64,000 nucleotides of DNA from Pseudomonas arsenicoxydans (GCF_900103875.1 NZ_LT629705.1:4535001-4599000); one strand, 5' to 3'. Positions 35,721 to 44,961 are shown, numbered from the stretch's first letter. Program-made: numbers and translations. The notes: generated by a model not told the origin, from the sequence alone.

Positions 35721-36446
35721 ATGGCGTTTTCACCAAAAGTCGCGACCCTCATTGCCTATCGCTCTGGTTATATCTGCAATAACCCAGAGTGCAACGTACT
35801 CACGATAGGGCCAGCGACCTCCGATCCGCAGCTGAGCACCAAGAAAGGAGAGGCAGCTCACATCGTGGGGGAAAAGCCTGGTGCTGCGCGATACGAGGAT
35901 ATTGGCACAGCACAGGTTGGAAGTGCTGAGAATGGCCTCTGGCTTTGCGTCGCATGTCACACGCTGATCGACAAGAACAACGGTGTGGACCATAAGACGT
36001 CTGAGCTTCGCGGCTGGAAGAGCTCTCACGAAGAATTAATGTCAGTGCTACTCAGAACCCACCGTAGCCCGCTTCCGTTGGTGCGACGATTCAGTGCAAA
36101 TACGAAGGTGGCACAAAATATGGTCGATACGCTCTCTCACCGAGGCGTTATGTTTCAACCATACGTTATGGAGGACCCGACGGCCGCCATCGCATCGATT
36201 AAGCAGATTAGGCTTAGGCTTCTACGATGCCTGCGACAGATTGATCTGGATAACAGGCTTCGGGACATCTGTAATGATTTGATCAGCGCATTCCGCGATC
36301 TCATGAACGAAACCTCGCGAGATGATCGTTACCTGAATTCCTACATTGACATATTGCGGAGGCGATGTGGCCTATCCCTTTACCGACTAGAGCATGAGTA
36401 CGGCTGTATCATCACTGGCGACATCACCGCAATCGTGCAGCGATGA
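35721..36446 (+). CDS. HNH endonuclease with C-terminal helical domain
   Basis: The 241-residue protein has a zinc-type HNH motif: two Cys (C19, C24: YICNNPECNV), AAHIVG (His 47), then NGLWLCVACHTLID with C76, C79 and H80. The C-terminal half (about 130-241) is helical (MQIRLRLLRCLRQIDLDNRL-like) and might bind a partner or a ligand. Stand-alone proteins of this kind occur in restriction and defence loci. A PD-(D/E)xK-like gene follows on the same strand after 380 bases. No ribosome site stands out. Confidence 0.85.
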   Translation: MAFSPKVATLIAYRSGYICNNPECNVLTIGPATSDPQLSTKKGEAAHIVGEKPGAARYEDIGTAQVGSAENGLWLCVACHTLIDKNNGVDHKTSELRGWKSSHEELMSVLLRTHRSPLPLVRRFSANTKVAQNMVDTLSHRGVMFQPYVMEDPTAAIASIKQIRLRLLRCLRQIDLDNRLRDICNDLISAFRDLMNETSRDDRYLNSYIDILRRRCGLSLYRLEHEYGCIITGDITAIVQR

Positions 36447-36814
36447 AAAAAACGTAGTGCTTGGACGACTGGTGTTTCCGTACGTTTGCTTGGCGAGTGA
36501 AGATTTTACTAAGGCGCCTTCATCGATAAGTGCGTCCAAGTCTTTTCGGTACCTATCCACATTCGATATGGTCAATTCTCTTCAAGTCCAGATAGGTCTG
36601 CCTGTTCCTTGGCCTGACGGCCCGTGTAGATTGCCGCTGCTCGAAGACGATAGGGGATGGCATACTGCCACGTCAACAGTAGCCATCTCGCAGTCGATTG
36701 GTTGAATATGCACTCTTTAATGGCAGCGGCGAGTCGCTGCATGCCCTTTGACTCGTATAGATGCAGGCTGACCTTCAAAACCAAAACAGTTCGGATTCGG
36801 GCCCTGCTGGACAA
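36387..36814 (-). other. Two possible minus-strand ORFs in the HNH/PD-(D/E)xK gap
   Basis: Frame one (36814-36572) reads LKVSLHLYESKGMQRLAAAI and YRLRAAAIYTGRQAKEQAD. Frame two (36575 leftward) reads TISNVDRYRKDLDALIDEGA and resembles the first 30 residues of a widespread defence-associated hypothetical family. The two overlap as TTGA. Both need TTG starts, and the second runs into the HNH gene, so it would be a truncated remnant. Confidence 0.3.
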
Positions 36815-36827
36815 TTAGGACTTAGGT

Positions 36828-38021
36828 ATGTTGCAACTCAACTGGCCCGCATGGGTTGCTCGCGTGAACAGCACCAAGGGTAAATGGGCGCTTGAGCGTT
36901 GGCTCTTGATGTATTTGCATGAACAGCAAAATGTCGACCGGCTTGCCCTAGCAATCATGGAACATCTCATGGCCGGCGGTCAAAACATCCAAGTACGTGT
37001 TCAATCGATCTGGGTTGACGGCACACCTCAGGCTGCGTTCAGCCCCAAAGGTCATCTGCCTCATGAAGAGCGGCCACAATGTGAATTGGCAGACCTACTA
37101 GTGTGTGTGCGCTTGGAGTCATCCAACGGTCAGCTTCAACGCGAACGAGCAATGCTGATTCAGGCCAAAGTTGCCTCTGACTATGATCAGTTGCCAGGGG
37201 GTGAATCTACTAAGAAAGAGCGTCTGCTCTTTGAAGACTGCGATCGCCAACAAAGCATCACGTTGTACCCCGGAGTCAAGCGGGAAAATCCGATTGGGGA
37301 ATACCAACTTGATACTGGTTCTGGCAAACAGGTTTACGGCCTTCACGATTGTGCACGTTTCTTGTTGATGGCTAAGGAACGATGGGAAAATGTCGACCAG
37401 GCGTTCGCCCCCCTACAAGTCGGTTGGCCATTTTTTAGTGGAAAAAAACAGATCTATCCACCCGAGAGTTTTTTAGACGCTGTCATAGGGATGGTGTCAG
37501 GTATCGCACCGAAACTGGGGCGAGATATAGACATCGGGACCGCCACATCCGACTGCGCCTGGACGAAAATGGTAAATGATCTTCAGGGAAAATATCTGCC
37601 GGTCACTATGAACGGATATGACAGACAACCACGTGTGACGACCTCTACTGATAGTGTGAAGTCGCCGTATTTGATCTTTTCAACTATGTATGAGAGCCAA
37701 ACCGTTAATTTCAGGACGAACGACCAGTGGCGGGAATGGTGCTTACTAAGTGTGCCGTTCCTGCGGCACCGGTCGGTTTTTTCTAGATTGAAGGAACGTT
37801 TTAAATTTTTGTTTTTTCGAAAGAGCCGCTGGGGCATGGAAGAGGAGTTGGAATACTTGCGCACATCAGGCTATGAAAGCCGTGCGGGGCTCAAGCTTTG
37901 GAATGATCATCCAAATAACCCGCCCCCTGCCGACTCCGAAATGAATGATGGCAATGGCCCGCATATACCCATCCTCGTGGTCACTATTCGCGGTCTCGAG
38001 ACGGATCGTCGTTCGGACTAA
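36828..38021 (+). CDS. Putative PD-(D/E)xK nuclease-like protein, 397 aa
   Basis: Residues 84-116 (CELADLLVCVRLE, then RERAMLIQAKVA) fit the D...QxK core of PD-(D/E)xK nucleases (E86/D89, Q112 and K114). An N-terminal helical part (WALERWLLMYLHEQQNVDRL) precedes it. The rest is a long alpha/beta region (YGLHDCARFLLMAKERWENV; FLDAVIGMVSGIAPKLGRDI) with no known name to me. It follows the HNH gene on the same strand with 380 bases between, close enough for one locus but not a tight operon. I infer a defence-type nuclease; a DNA-repair or phage-related role cannot be excluded. Confidence 0.6.
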   Translation: MLQLNWPAWVARVNSTKGKWALERWLLMYLHEQQNVDRLALAIMEHLMAGGQNIQVRVQSIWVDGTPQAAFSPKGHLPHEERPQCELADLLVCVRLESSNGQLQRERAMLIQAKVASDYDQLPGGESTKKERLLFEDCDRQQSITLYPGVKRENPIGEYQLDTGSGKQVYGLHDCARFLLMAKERWENVDQAFAPLQVGWPFFSGKKQIYPPESFLDAVIGMVSGIAPKLGRDIDIGTATSDCAWTKMVNDLQGKYLPVTMNGYDRQPRVTTSTDSVKSPYLIFSTMYESQTVNFRTNDQWREWCLLSVPFLRHRSVFSRLKERFKFLFFRKSRWGMEEELEYLRTSGYESRAGLKLWNDHPNNPPPADSEMNDGNGPHIPILVVTIRGLETDRRSD

Positions 38022-38133
38022 CACAAGACGCATTCTTGAGGTGTCTCGTATGCTTGGTGCATTCAGGCAATCCCAAGATTCCGGTTGTACCTAGCCAATT
38101 GATCCTCACCACCCAAACGGTGGATTGTTTTTC

Positions 38134-39534
38134 TTACGGGCGCCTCCGTCCAACATTTTTTCTAACGACTCCAAACATGGCCGAAACCTTAGAAAGCCCT
38201 TCGTTGACGGGAATAGGCGAATAGTAATTACCTAGCGAGTCAAGATAAGAGATAGGTAAACCTAAGATATCCCATCGCCCAAGTTTGATGACTTTCCCAT
38301 TAAGCTTTCTCACTTCATCTTTTGACATTCGATTTAATATTTCCCCTCCTATTTCATTTATCGGCCAACCCAGCGGCGTATTAATATCCCAATCAACTGT
38401 CAAATCACTTCTGGAGATAACCAGGGTGGCTTCAATAATTCTGAGATTCAAGTCGACATCAATTTTAATGTCAGCCTCAAATTGCCCTTGGCCGTCCACA
38501 TTAGCACTTGCTAACGACGCCTTCGTCCCGCATGGTCCATCAATCCATGCACGTGCATCTGCGTGAAAATCTATAACCGCCTTAACAATTATCACCCCGG
38601 ATAAACTACGAGAAGTCGTGATGTCGACTTCCAGACTCGTAAGTCCAATACTTCCATTAGCACTCCATTTAATAACTCCGCCTCCGGAATCAGATACCAT
38701 AATGGCAGGCTTTATCTTGTCGGCAAAAAAACTGAGCAAACGAGTCCTGGGTGCATATACAGCCAAATCTATATCATCTGAATTCACTATGGCCGTAGGA
38801 ATTGCTTCTCCATAGGGAAAGGCAGGGTCTGGGATGATATCTATCGTTTCGGGCATGCAATCGCCGATTGTCATTCTAGCCCGCGGTGCAGTAATAAGAA
38901 TATGTGACGGCTCTATACTTACGACAAGTGGTGCACTGAAACGAAGCCACGGAATGATCTCTGTTAATTGGTATCTTGGAAGCACCCCTGCTACCAAGCT
39001 TACAAACGTAGGCCCAGTCATCCAGATGATCTGCGCTTCAACCTCAGCGAGATAATTATCTTTCTGAGGTGCAGGAATGGTCGTTGAGGAAAGAATGTTG
39101 TCGGCATCGGGTCCCCATGACGGAGTGATTCTTGGAATTACACCACCTTGTTGTCGCCAAAAAACTTCATTGGTTGCTTCGTCAAGCCCTAAACTCAGCT
39201 TTGCGTGATTGCTCGTCTCGATTTCATATGAGCGAATAACTTCGCCTGGCCTGCCAAGAGGATGGATGTTAGCAGTTAGCTTGGTATACAAACTAGCGCC
39301 GCTGCCTGTAGGACTTACAGTTAGCGTATCCACGAATACTGAGTATGCTAACTGGTAGACAGGCATCTCGATATTCCCCATGTACGCAGATGGGGAATTA
39401 GGGTTGACGCCCGAGAGAGTCTTAAGTAGCGCCTGTACGTCTCTGTTTACCAGTTGCCACGAAATACCAACACTTGGCATTCCTTTCGCAAACTCGATGA
39501 AGCTAGAGTGTAGTCTTGTTATATCGTTCGCCAT
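38134..39534 (-). CDS. Unknown beta-rich protein, 466 aa
   Basis: No signal peptide. The protein alternates hydrophobic and polar residues over long stretches (SLEVDITTSRSLSGVIIVKA; FEADIKIDVDLNLRIIEATL), suggesting extended amphipathic strands such as those of TULIP/BPI-like lipid-binding folds. The end (GRWDILGLPISYLDSLGNYY) is compact. I do not recognise a family; the TULIP idea is inference from pattern only. The next gene upstream on the same strand encodes an exported protein 105 bases away, so the two may form a unit. Confidence 0.7.
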   Translation of the reverse strand: MANDITRLHSSFIEFAKGMPSVGISWQLVNRDVQALLKTLSGVNPNSPSAYMGNIEMPVYQLAYSVFVDTLTVSPTGSGASLYTKLTANIHPLGRPGEVIRSYEIETSNHAKLSLGLDEATNEVFWRQQGGVIPRITPSWGPDADNILSSTTIPAPQKDNYLAEVEAQIIWMTGPTFVSLVAGVLPRYQLTEIIPWLRFSAPLVVSIEPSHILITAPRARMTIGDCMPETIDIIPDPAFPYGEAIPTAIVNSDDIDLAVYAPRTRLLSFFADKIKPAIMVSDSGGGVIKWSANGSIGLTSLEVDITTSRSLSGVIIVKAVIDFHADARAWIDGPCGTKASLASANVDGQGQFEADIKIDVDLNLRIIEATLVISRSDLTVDWDINTPLGWPINEIGGEILNRMSKDEVRKLNGKVIKLGRWDILGLPISYLDSLGNYYSPIPVNEGLSKVSAMFGVVRKNVGRRRP

Positions 39535-39639
39535 GTGAAGTCCTCCACCTCATTAAATAGGGGAACAATTCATTTTCATTAATGTGGCGTGTAAAAAAGC
39601 GGCCCATGGTAGCAAACTGCCATTGTTATACATTTCATT

Positions 39640-40635
39640 CTAAGCTCCTAGAAGCCTTCCCATAAATATGCAGTCCCAATACATGCTATCTAAATAGGCT
39701 TTATCAGAAGAGGTACGTTCCCACGCCCATTGCGTTCGACTCCGGGAGGGATGTTGAGGTGAAGGACATTGCTCTAGTACTAAATCTCTAACTTTTTGTG
39801 ACGCTCCCTCTGCCAAAAAAAGAAAAAAAGGATTTTTGCTGTCCCGTAAAGCCAAAGCAACGGCGCCTGCGCGAGAGGCAACAGATGTCATCTGTAATTT
39901 ATCAATAAGAAAAATTTCAGCCGCCGATAGGTGCATGGGATATCCCGGCTCATTGAAAACAGCATTTGACATCGCCATTTCGGTGGTGGGGAGTATGTAA
40001 TCCGCTCGAATACCGAAAGATTGAAGAACTCTTCTGCAAAGATTTCCCTCGGGCACCCCGAGTTTTATTCCCATTAATTCAAAATAATTACATGTGCTAG
40101 GTCGAAACGTGCATCTTTTGTCTTGAGAGTCATCAGTGCATATACGTGGCCAGCCCTTTACAACGCACTGGCCAGCCAGCTCCGCTATACACGGTCGAGA
40201 GTCATCGACCCAGCGAACCCATGATTTAAATGCTGCGTTGTCGGACGTCTGCGCCAGGTATAGCAGCACCCCAAGTGCCATATCAGGAGAAAAAGAAACG
40301 TCATATTTCGGGGCCTGCATACCAATCCTCCGAGGTGAACGCCACCACCGCCCGGAAGTGTCCTGCGCCTGCCTTACCCCCTCGCAGCCTCTTACATCTC
40401 CAGCCGCGCAAAGTAGCCCATTAAAAAGCGTCATGTCTCCATCGTCGCATTCCGATGGTTCATTCGGACTCGATGTTTGGTACTTTGAAGGGAAACTATG
40501 GCCTCCTTCTGAACAGAGAAATACTTTAGTTTCCCAGAAGGCCATGCGGTCTTTAAGGGTATCTGCGTGCACATAATCTGTATGCCCTATGATAATAGGC
40601 AAAAATATGGCAAGTACGCGCAGATACCTATTCAT
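39640..40635 (-). CDS. Exported Cys-containing protein, 331 aa, unknown family
   Basis: ATG 40635 follows GAGG, and the product begins with a signal peptide (MNRYLRVLAIFLPIIIGHTD, cleaved near VHA); a longer in-frame start is rejected. The mature protein has about 13 Cys in spaced pairs (CDDGDMTLFNGLLCAAGDVR; CIAELAGQCVV; CTDDSQDKRCTFRPSTCN), typical of periplasmic disulfide proteins, and helical repeats (DMALGVLLYLAQTSDNAAFK). It may be an enzyme with an alpha-barrel fold, but no motif proves it. It lies upstream of the 466-residue unknown gene. Confidence 0.75.
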   Translation of the reverse strand: MNRYLRVLAIFLPIIIGHTDYVHADTLKDRMAFWETKVFLCSEGGHSFPSKYQTSSPNEPSECDDGDMTLFNGLLCAAGDVRGCEGVRQAQDTSGRWWRSPRRIGMQAPKYDVSFSPDMALGVLLYLAQTSDNAAFKSWVRWVDDSRPCIAELAGQCVVKGWPRICTDDSQDKRCTFRPSTCNYFELMGIKLGVPEGNLCRRVLQSFGIRADYILPTTEMAMSNAVFNEPGYPMHLSAAEIFLIDKLQMTSVASRAGAVALALRDSKNPFFLFLAEGASQKVRDLVLEQCPSPQHPSRSRTQWAWERTSSDKAYLDSMYWDCIFMGRLLGA

Positions 40636-40995
40636 TTTTTTTGACCTCAACCTGTTGCGCCAACAATACACAACGTTTATTCGCCAAGCATTCTTGCTTA
40701 CTAAAGCCGTCTCAAAAAATATTTTTATATGCGCATATCCCACACTAGCTCGCATCAACATTGCCATTATAAATCTTTGAAATATGCATTATTCCACTTC
40801 GAAATTAACCCGCATAAACATTGTTATAAATTAGTTTTGATTTGAAAAGTCGCTTCTGTAGATTTCGTTGCACCCTAAAACATACTTATTAGACGGGGAT
40901 ATAGTTACCGCTGAATAGCTGGTTGACACCTGGAGCCTGCTGTAAAGTTTTTTAGATATCGAATTGTTTATGGTTTGCGGGTAAATTGCAGCACA
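40636..40995. other. AT-rich intergenic stretch
   Basis: No gene seen. It holds the promoter side of the exported-protein gene. Its right end (about 40990) is the joint with the endonuclease C-terminal fragment. Confidence 0.45.
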
Positions 40996-41187
40996 ATGGA
41001 TCAAAGCACCCCGCGCCCAGCGAACTTTTGCGACTATCAGGTGACGATGAATGATATTGAGGAGCGCTCTGGGCTGAAGCTGTGGAGCGATCTGCCGCAG
41101 GATGTACAGATTGCATTGAAGTCAAAGCGGGGAAAATTGCCTGAGAAGATTGGCTGTGCTGTAGCCGTCGGAGCAAGCGCAAAATAA
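40996..41187 (+). pseudogene. DNA/RNA non-specific endonuclease (NUC1-type), C-terminal fragment
   Basis: The frame reads MDQSTPRPANFCDYQVTMND, then IEERSGLKLWSDLPQDVQIA and LPEKIGCAV, the standard end of NUC1/EndA nucleases (FIMDQ.TPR...DYQVT..DIE..TGL.LW). It begins just where the fragment at 33254-33541 leaves off in the family alignment, yet it is on the opposite strand. No start or promoter of its own is visible. Confidence 0.75.
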
Positions 41188-41289
41188 CGTTGAACATACA
41201 GCGATGCTAGAGGCCACGGCTGAGGTCCCCAGCATCCACAAAAGACCGGTCAGGTCGGCGGTTTGCCGACCCGATTGCGGGTTTAGTCG

Positions 41290-41562
41290 TTAGGCTTTAA
41301 CAACAGCAATTTTTAGCCTGCAGTGCGGGCACAGTAGCGCCGTGCCAGTCGCTGTATTAGTCGTAAACACCACCTCGTCAGGCACATAACCTTCGTTATT
41401 CACATCGGGGGAACTAACGACTTTTGTAAAATATCCCACTGCCAGGTTTAGCGCATTTTCAACTTTACGGTCCGTTAGAAAATTTTCGTCCTCCAACAAT
41501 CCTGCTTCTTTCAAGGCGTTATCGAATTTCTCGTAGAGTTGATGCCTATTGATGTTTATCAT
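41290..41562 (-). CDS. Hypothetical protein with C-terminal CxxC, 90 aa
   Basis: The product begins MININRHQLYEKFDNALKEA and ends GTALLCPHCRLKIAVVKA; the CPHC pair may hold a metal or be redox-active, but only one pair is present. AT-rich codon use differs from the core-like genes at 15-22 kb. It lies nine bases downstream of the membrane protein gene at 41572-42297, same strand, so the two are likely co-transcribed. Confidence 0.65.
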   Translation of the reverse strand: MININRHQLYEKFDNALKEAGLLEDENFLTDRKVENALNLAVGYFTKVVSSPDVNNEGYVPDEVVFTTNTATGTALLCPHCRLKIAVVKA

Positions 41563-41571
41563 GTTATTTGC

Positions 41572-42297
41572 TCACAGGGTTTTTAACCATTTAAATATAT
41601 TGGCGGATAAGTTTATTTCCCTCTGGTACTTCAAAAATAGATCCTGCGCCCTTGGCACTCCCAAAAGAGCAAGTCTTTGCAATTCGTTGGTACTCTGCTG
41701 AAGCAGAGCCATGAATTTATCAATTGGGCCGTCCAGGCCGAAGGATATTATTAGCTTTTTATTTATTAAATATTTATGGGTGCCGAGCGTCGCGACACCG
41801 TCTATCCAGCTCCTAAGGCTCTGAATATTTGTAAAATCAGTGACCGATGTGTTCATGGGATTGTTCATCGTCAAGAAAGCCGAACGATATTTGCCAAAAT
41901 CAGCCAAGTATTGCTTCCAAAGCTCTAATGTAAGTTTGTCGGCCTCCAGCTTCTTGACGTGCATAAACTGAAAGGCCGCAATAAAGAATGCCAATATGGC
42001 GGTAATTAGCAAAAGGGTTTGGATGAGATTTTCGGTGGACATCCTCAATATTGTGGCTGACTTGTCATTACTCTTTTTTTCTTTGTCTTTTTGAATTTCA
42101 TGTGGCGTCGGCAAGATTACGGTGACCGAAATGTTAGGCTGAGCTGCTGGTTTACTATCCGCTTCGCAGTGTATATGGGTGCACGCTACGCATTTACTGC
42201 CAGACGCTTTCAACGGCTTGCATTCCGCAGCAAATAGTATGTTTGCCTGCCAAACCAAAAGAATCACCAACAGTGCCGCACGAAGACAAGTCGTCAT
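41572..42297 (-). CDS. Signal-peptide and single-TM protein, 241 aa, unknown
   Basis: ATG 42297 starts a signal peptide (MTTCLRAALLVILLVWQANI) ending near FAAEC. Two Cys pairs follow (CKPLKASGSKCVACTHIHC). A membrane segment sits at about residues 90-112 (LIQTLLLITAILAFFIAAFQ). The C-terminal 130 residues are helical and cytoplasmic (LWKQYLADFGKYRSAFLTMN; STNELQRLALLGVPRAQDLF). Such a periplasmic Cys head plus cytoplasmic helical part suggests signalling or assembly, but no family is recognised. Confidence 0.65.
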   Translation of the reverse strand: MTTCLRAALLVILLVWQANILFAAECKPLKASGSKCVACTHIHCEADSKPAAQPNISVTVILPTPHEIQKDKEKKSNDKSATILRMSTENLIQTLLLITAILAFFIAAFQFMHVKKLEADKLTLELWKQYLADFGKYRSAFLTMNNPMNTSVTDFTNIQSLRSWIDGVATLGTHKYLINKKLIISFGLDGPIDKFMALLQQSTNELQRLALLGVPRAQDLFLKYQREINLSANIFKWLKTL

Positions 42298-43068
42298 TTT
42301 TAAGTACCGTTTACACTTGCGCCCCAACGGCGGGTATTGAATGCCTATCAGATAGGTGTAGTCGAAAGTTGGCCAGGCTGTTGGAACCGATGCCGAATTT
42401 ACCCAGTTGCCGAGATGTCACTGACCCAGTCTTCTCCTCTTGAACCATTGCCTATGCGGGATTTGTGCAGATTTAGAGGTGGGTCAGTCTAGCTTCAGCT
42501 CGTGGGTCAATTCGGCGCCGGCGTCCACAGACAAACCACACTGCTCAATTCTGAGCCTGCCAGGGACTTCCCGATTTCCAACCAGACCCCAGAGCATGGA
42601 TTTCTGAAAACCAGTATTCATTACCTTCTGGACTGGGACCGTCACAGGTCGGGGGGGGGGGGTTAGGCAACTGAGGACCGCGGGAAACTAGATCTATGAA
42701 CATCAATCTATGGACAGTTGCGTTAATTTTTAGAGCAGTTAGCCAGTAATCTCAGGCTCATGAGCTGCTTATGAACATCTGACATCGCCCACTTGTTAAA
42801 TCATGTGTCTGGGTGGGACCTTTCTAGGGTGATGTCTATTTCCGCTAACCTACGAACGAAATTTCACACCCCCCCCCCGGTTGGTACACCTTTCTTAATC
42901 AGCTATCTGAGCTTAAATTTCAATAAACTGTGATCGCTTAGCGCTCCAGGGAATTCGCCGCCGCGATTCAATATCGGCGCTGAAGTGGCTGCTATGCGGA
43001 ATGAGCGCGAATCGAATCACCCTATCCTGTGGGGCTATGTGATTGCAGCTAGAGCGCGAACGCCAGTT
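42298..43068. other. About 0.77 kb non-coding, with G12 and C10 runs
   Basis: No gene found. A run of 12 G lies at 42651-42662 and a run of 10 C at 42869-42878, about 206 bases apart; as complementary runs they could pair or slip. No promoter motif seen beyond AT-rich patches. Confidence 0.55.
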
Positions 43069-44106
43069 TCAGGCCACTCGGTTGCGCCCGCTGCGCTTGG
43101 CTAGATAGAGCGCATCATCGGCACGAGTCAGAAGGCTTTCCACATCGTCACCCGCTTTGGCGAGGGAAACACCCAAAGACGCAGTTACAGTGTCTAGCAC
43201 CTCATCCGTGCCACGAAGCTTGATCCGCAGCGCCTGAATTTTCAGGCGCAGCTGCTCAGCAAAAGTGTGAGCACTGGTGAGATCAAAACACTCTTGCAGG
43301 ACTACACAGAACTCTTCGCCACCATAGCGTGCCGCCAGGGCCTGAGGCGGGATTGAGTTCCGTAACACCTGACCAACATGCTCAAGTACGCGGTCGCCCA
43401 AAGGATGGCCATACCGGTCATTGAACTGCTTGAAATGATCGATATCCAACATGACCAATGCCACCCCATGAGGAGCGTTGATCAATGCATGCTCCAGCAA
43501 GCGAGTGAAGGTAGCTCGGTTCAACACCTTAGTCAGACCATCCAAAGAGGCCGCCAGTTGGGCTCGTTCGAGTTTGTCTCTCAGACTCTTAATTTCATTT
43601 TGCGCTGAGTGCAACTGGGAGAGGAAAAGCGCTTGCTGATCCTGCATGACCTGAGTGCTCTGTTGCAGCTCACTAAGAATGGCGGGCAGCCTCTGGTCAA
43701 CCGGCTTCGCGAGCATTTCCATGCAATGGCCAAGACTGGCTTGAAAGTTGGCACTGCCATTCACGCTACGCGAGACATTACGTTCCATGTCGTCAACCAG
43801 ATTGATCGCTTGTTGTTGCCCCGCGCGCGCCTCCTCCAATTCGTCACGAATGATGTAGTCGCGAAAAAGCTTCGTAGCGGATTCTGGAGGGAAACAGTCG
43901 AAGTCTTTGACCACCCTGTCCAGATGGCGATTAAGCTCTGGCTCCTGACCTTTGCTGTAGGTGTACCAGAGAGCATAGTGGACGGGGTTTGGTGGAATGT
44001 TGTGACGCACCATCAGTGGTACAGCCTGCTTCAGCAGAGCCGCCGCCTCGCGGGAGTCCTCTGGATACAGCGTTAGGGCAGTCGCACGTGTTTCTGATTG
44101 GCTCAT
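43069..44106 (-). CDS. Diguanylate cyclase (GGDEF domain)
   Basis: The 345-residue soluble protein has an N-terminal helical region of about 170 residues (AALLKQAVPLMVRHNIPPNP; YALWYTYSKGQEPELNRHLD) known from pseudomonad cyclases, a coiled coil (about 150-185), then a GGDEF domain with DGLTKVLNR, MLDIDHFKQFNDRYGHPLGD and active-site RYGGEEFCVVL. It should make c-di-GMP. The usual RxxD inhibitory site upstream of the active site reads PPQA, so product feedback may be lost. ATG 44106 is used; the in-frame start at 44160 is possible. It stands alone. Confidence 0.92.
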   Translation of the reverse strand: MSQSETRATALTLYPEDSREAAALLKQAVPLMVRHNIPPNPVHYALWYTYSKGQEPELNRHLDRVVKDFDCFPPESATKLFRDYIIRDELEEARAGQQQAINLVDDMERNVSRSVNGSANFQASLGHCMEMLAKPVDQRLPAILSELQQSTQVMQDQQALFLSQLHSAQNEIKSLRDKLERAQLAASLDGLTKVLNRATFTRLLEHALINAPHGVALVMLDIDHFKQFNDRYGHPLGDRVLEHVGQVLRNSIPPQALAARYGGEEFCVVLQECFDLTSAHTFAEQLRLKIQALRIKLRGTDEVLDTVTASLGVSLAKAGDDVESLLTRADDALYLAKRSGRNRVA

Positions 44107-44405
44107 AACGTCACTATGGTTAGTTTTTTTATTGGCATATATGAAGTCGGGGGGCAGCATATCCTTACGTACAGCAAGCAGCCATACATAAGTCCATGAG
44201 CAGAACGTCCAGCGTTCCTGTCGATTACGAAATCATCCCAAGCATGCTCCCAATTTGACACGACCGCCGTGTTGGAAGAACTTGATGATTCGCCTCTTCT
44301 CTTCGACTGCAGCCCAAATTTTCGACACGATCGATTGGATGTTTCCCTACCGGCCACCTGCTCAGTCGATTACTGGGTGCCTGGTTTCTTAATAGGAATG
44401 ACAAA

Positions 44406-44717
44406 TTGCTGACTCGGCCCGACAAAGATGCGCTACGTGCGATGCTGGAATCACAAGTTCAAGAAAAGCTACAGCATGACCCTGACGCGGTTACGACTTA
44501 TGCAGCACAGCCTGAACCCGAACGAAAGCCATACACCAGTAAGCCCACGGTGCAGGACAAGGCATTTCACAGGGAGCTCGATCAGATGCGTGCGGATGTT
44601 GAAGCCGGAGTGATACATAAATCAGTGCGCGAGCCCATGGACGATGGTGAGTCTAGCCTTGCGCTCGATGATTACCCGGGCTTGAAAGAGGCTGGCTCTG
44701 CATCAAATCAGTGGTGA
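44406..44717 (+). CDS. Hypothetical pseudomonad protein, 103 aa
   Basis: The product opens LTRPDKDALRAMLESQVQEK and has DAVTTYAAQPEPERKPYTSK, then FHRELDQMRADVEAGVIHKS. This acidic, soluble pattern is known to me from conserved Pseudomonas hypotheticals. The start is a TTG at 44406 behind AGGAATG, so the first residue is uncertain. It is divergent from the diguanylate cyclase gene. Confidence 0.6.
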   Translation: MLTRPDKDALRAMLESQVQEKLQHDPDAVTTYAAQPEPERKPYTSKPTVQDKAFHRELDQMRADVEAGVIHKSVREPMDDGESSLALDDYPGLKEAGSASNQW

Positions 44718-44961
44718 TGTTTAGCGCCTGTGCTGCGGTAATCGGTACCTGGGCCCCCTCCTCTCATGCGGACTGTCGACCCATGGTCAGTCTGGTCGTT
44801 TCACCGTCGCTTTTAAGCATACGAGCCCGGGCTCTCTCTATCTAATCCCAGTTCCCTCATCGGGCCACCTAGCTTTTACGAACCGATTCGCTCGCCATCT
44901 TGGTGCATCACCGAAACCAGACTGCGACTGCCAGCAGTGGCTCGACTTTGCGAAAAGCGAT
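44718..44961. other. Non-coding stretch upstream of the chemoreceptor promoter
   Basis: No gene seen. It includes GC-rich and AT-rich patches and leads into the operator at 44962-44997. Confidence 0.4.

Noticed and set aside
41253..41271. GGTCGGC/GCCGACC hairpin as a terminator
   Set aside because: No T run on either side; may be a simple hairpin.
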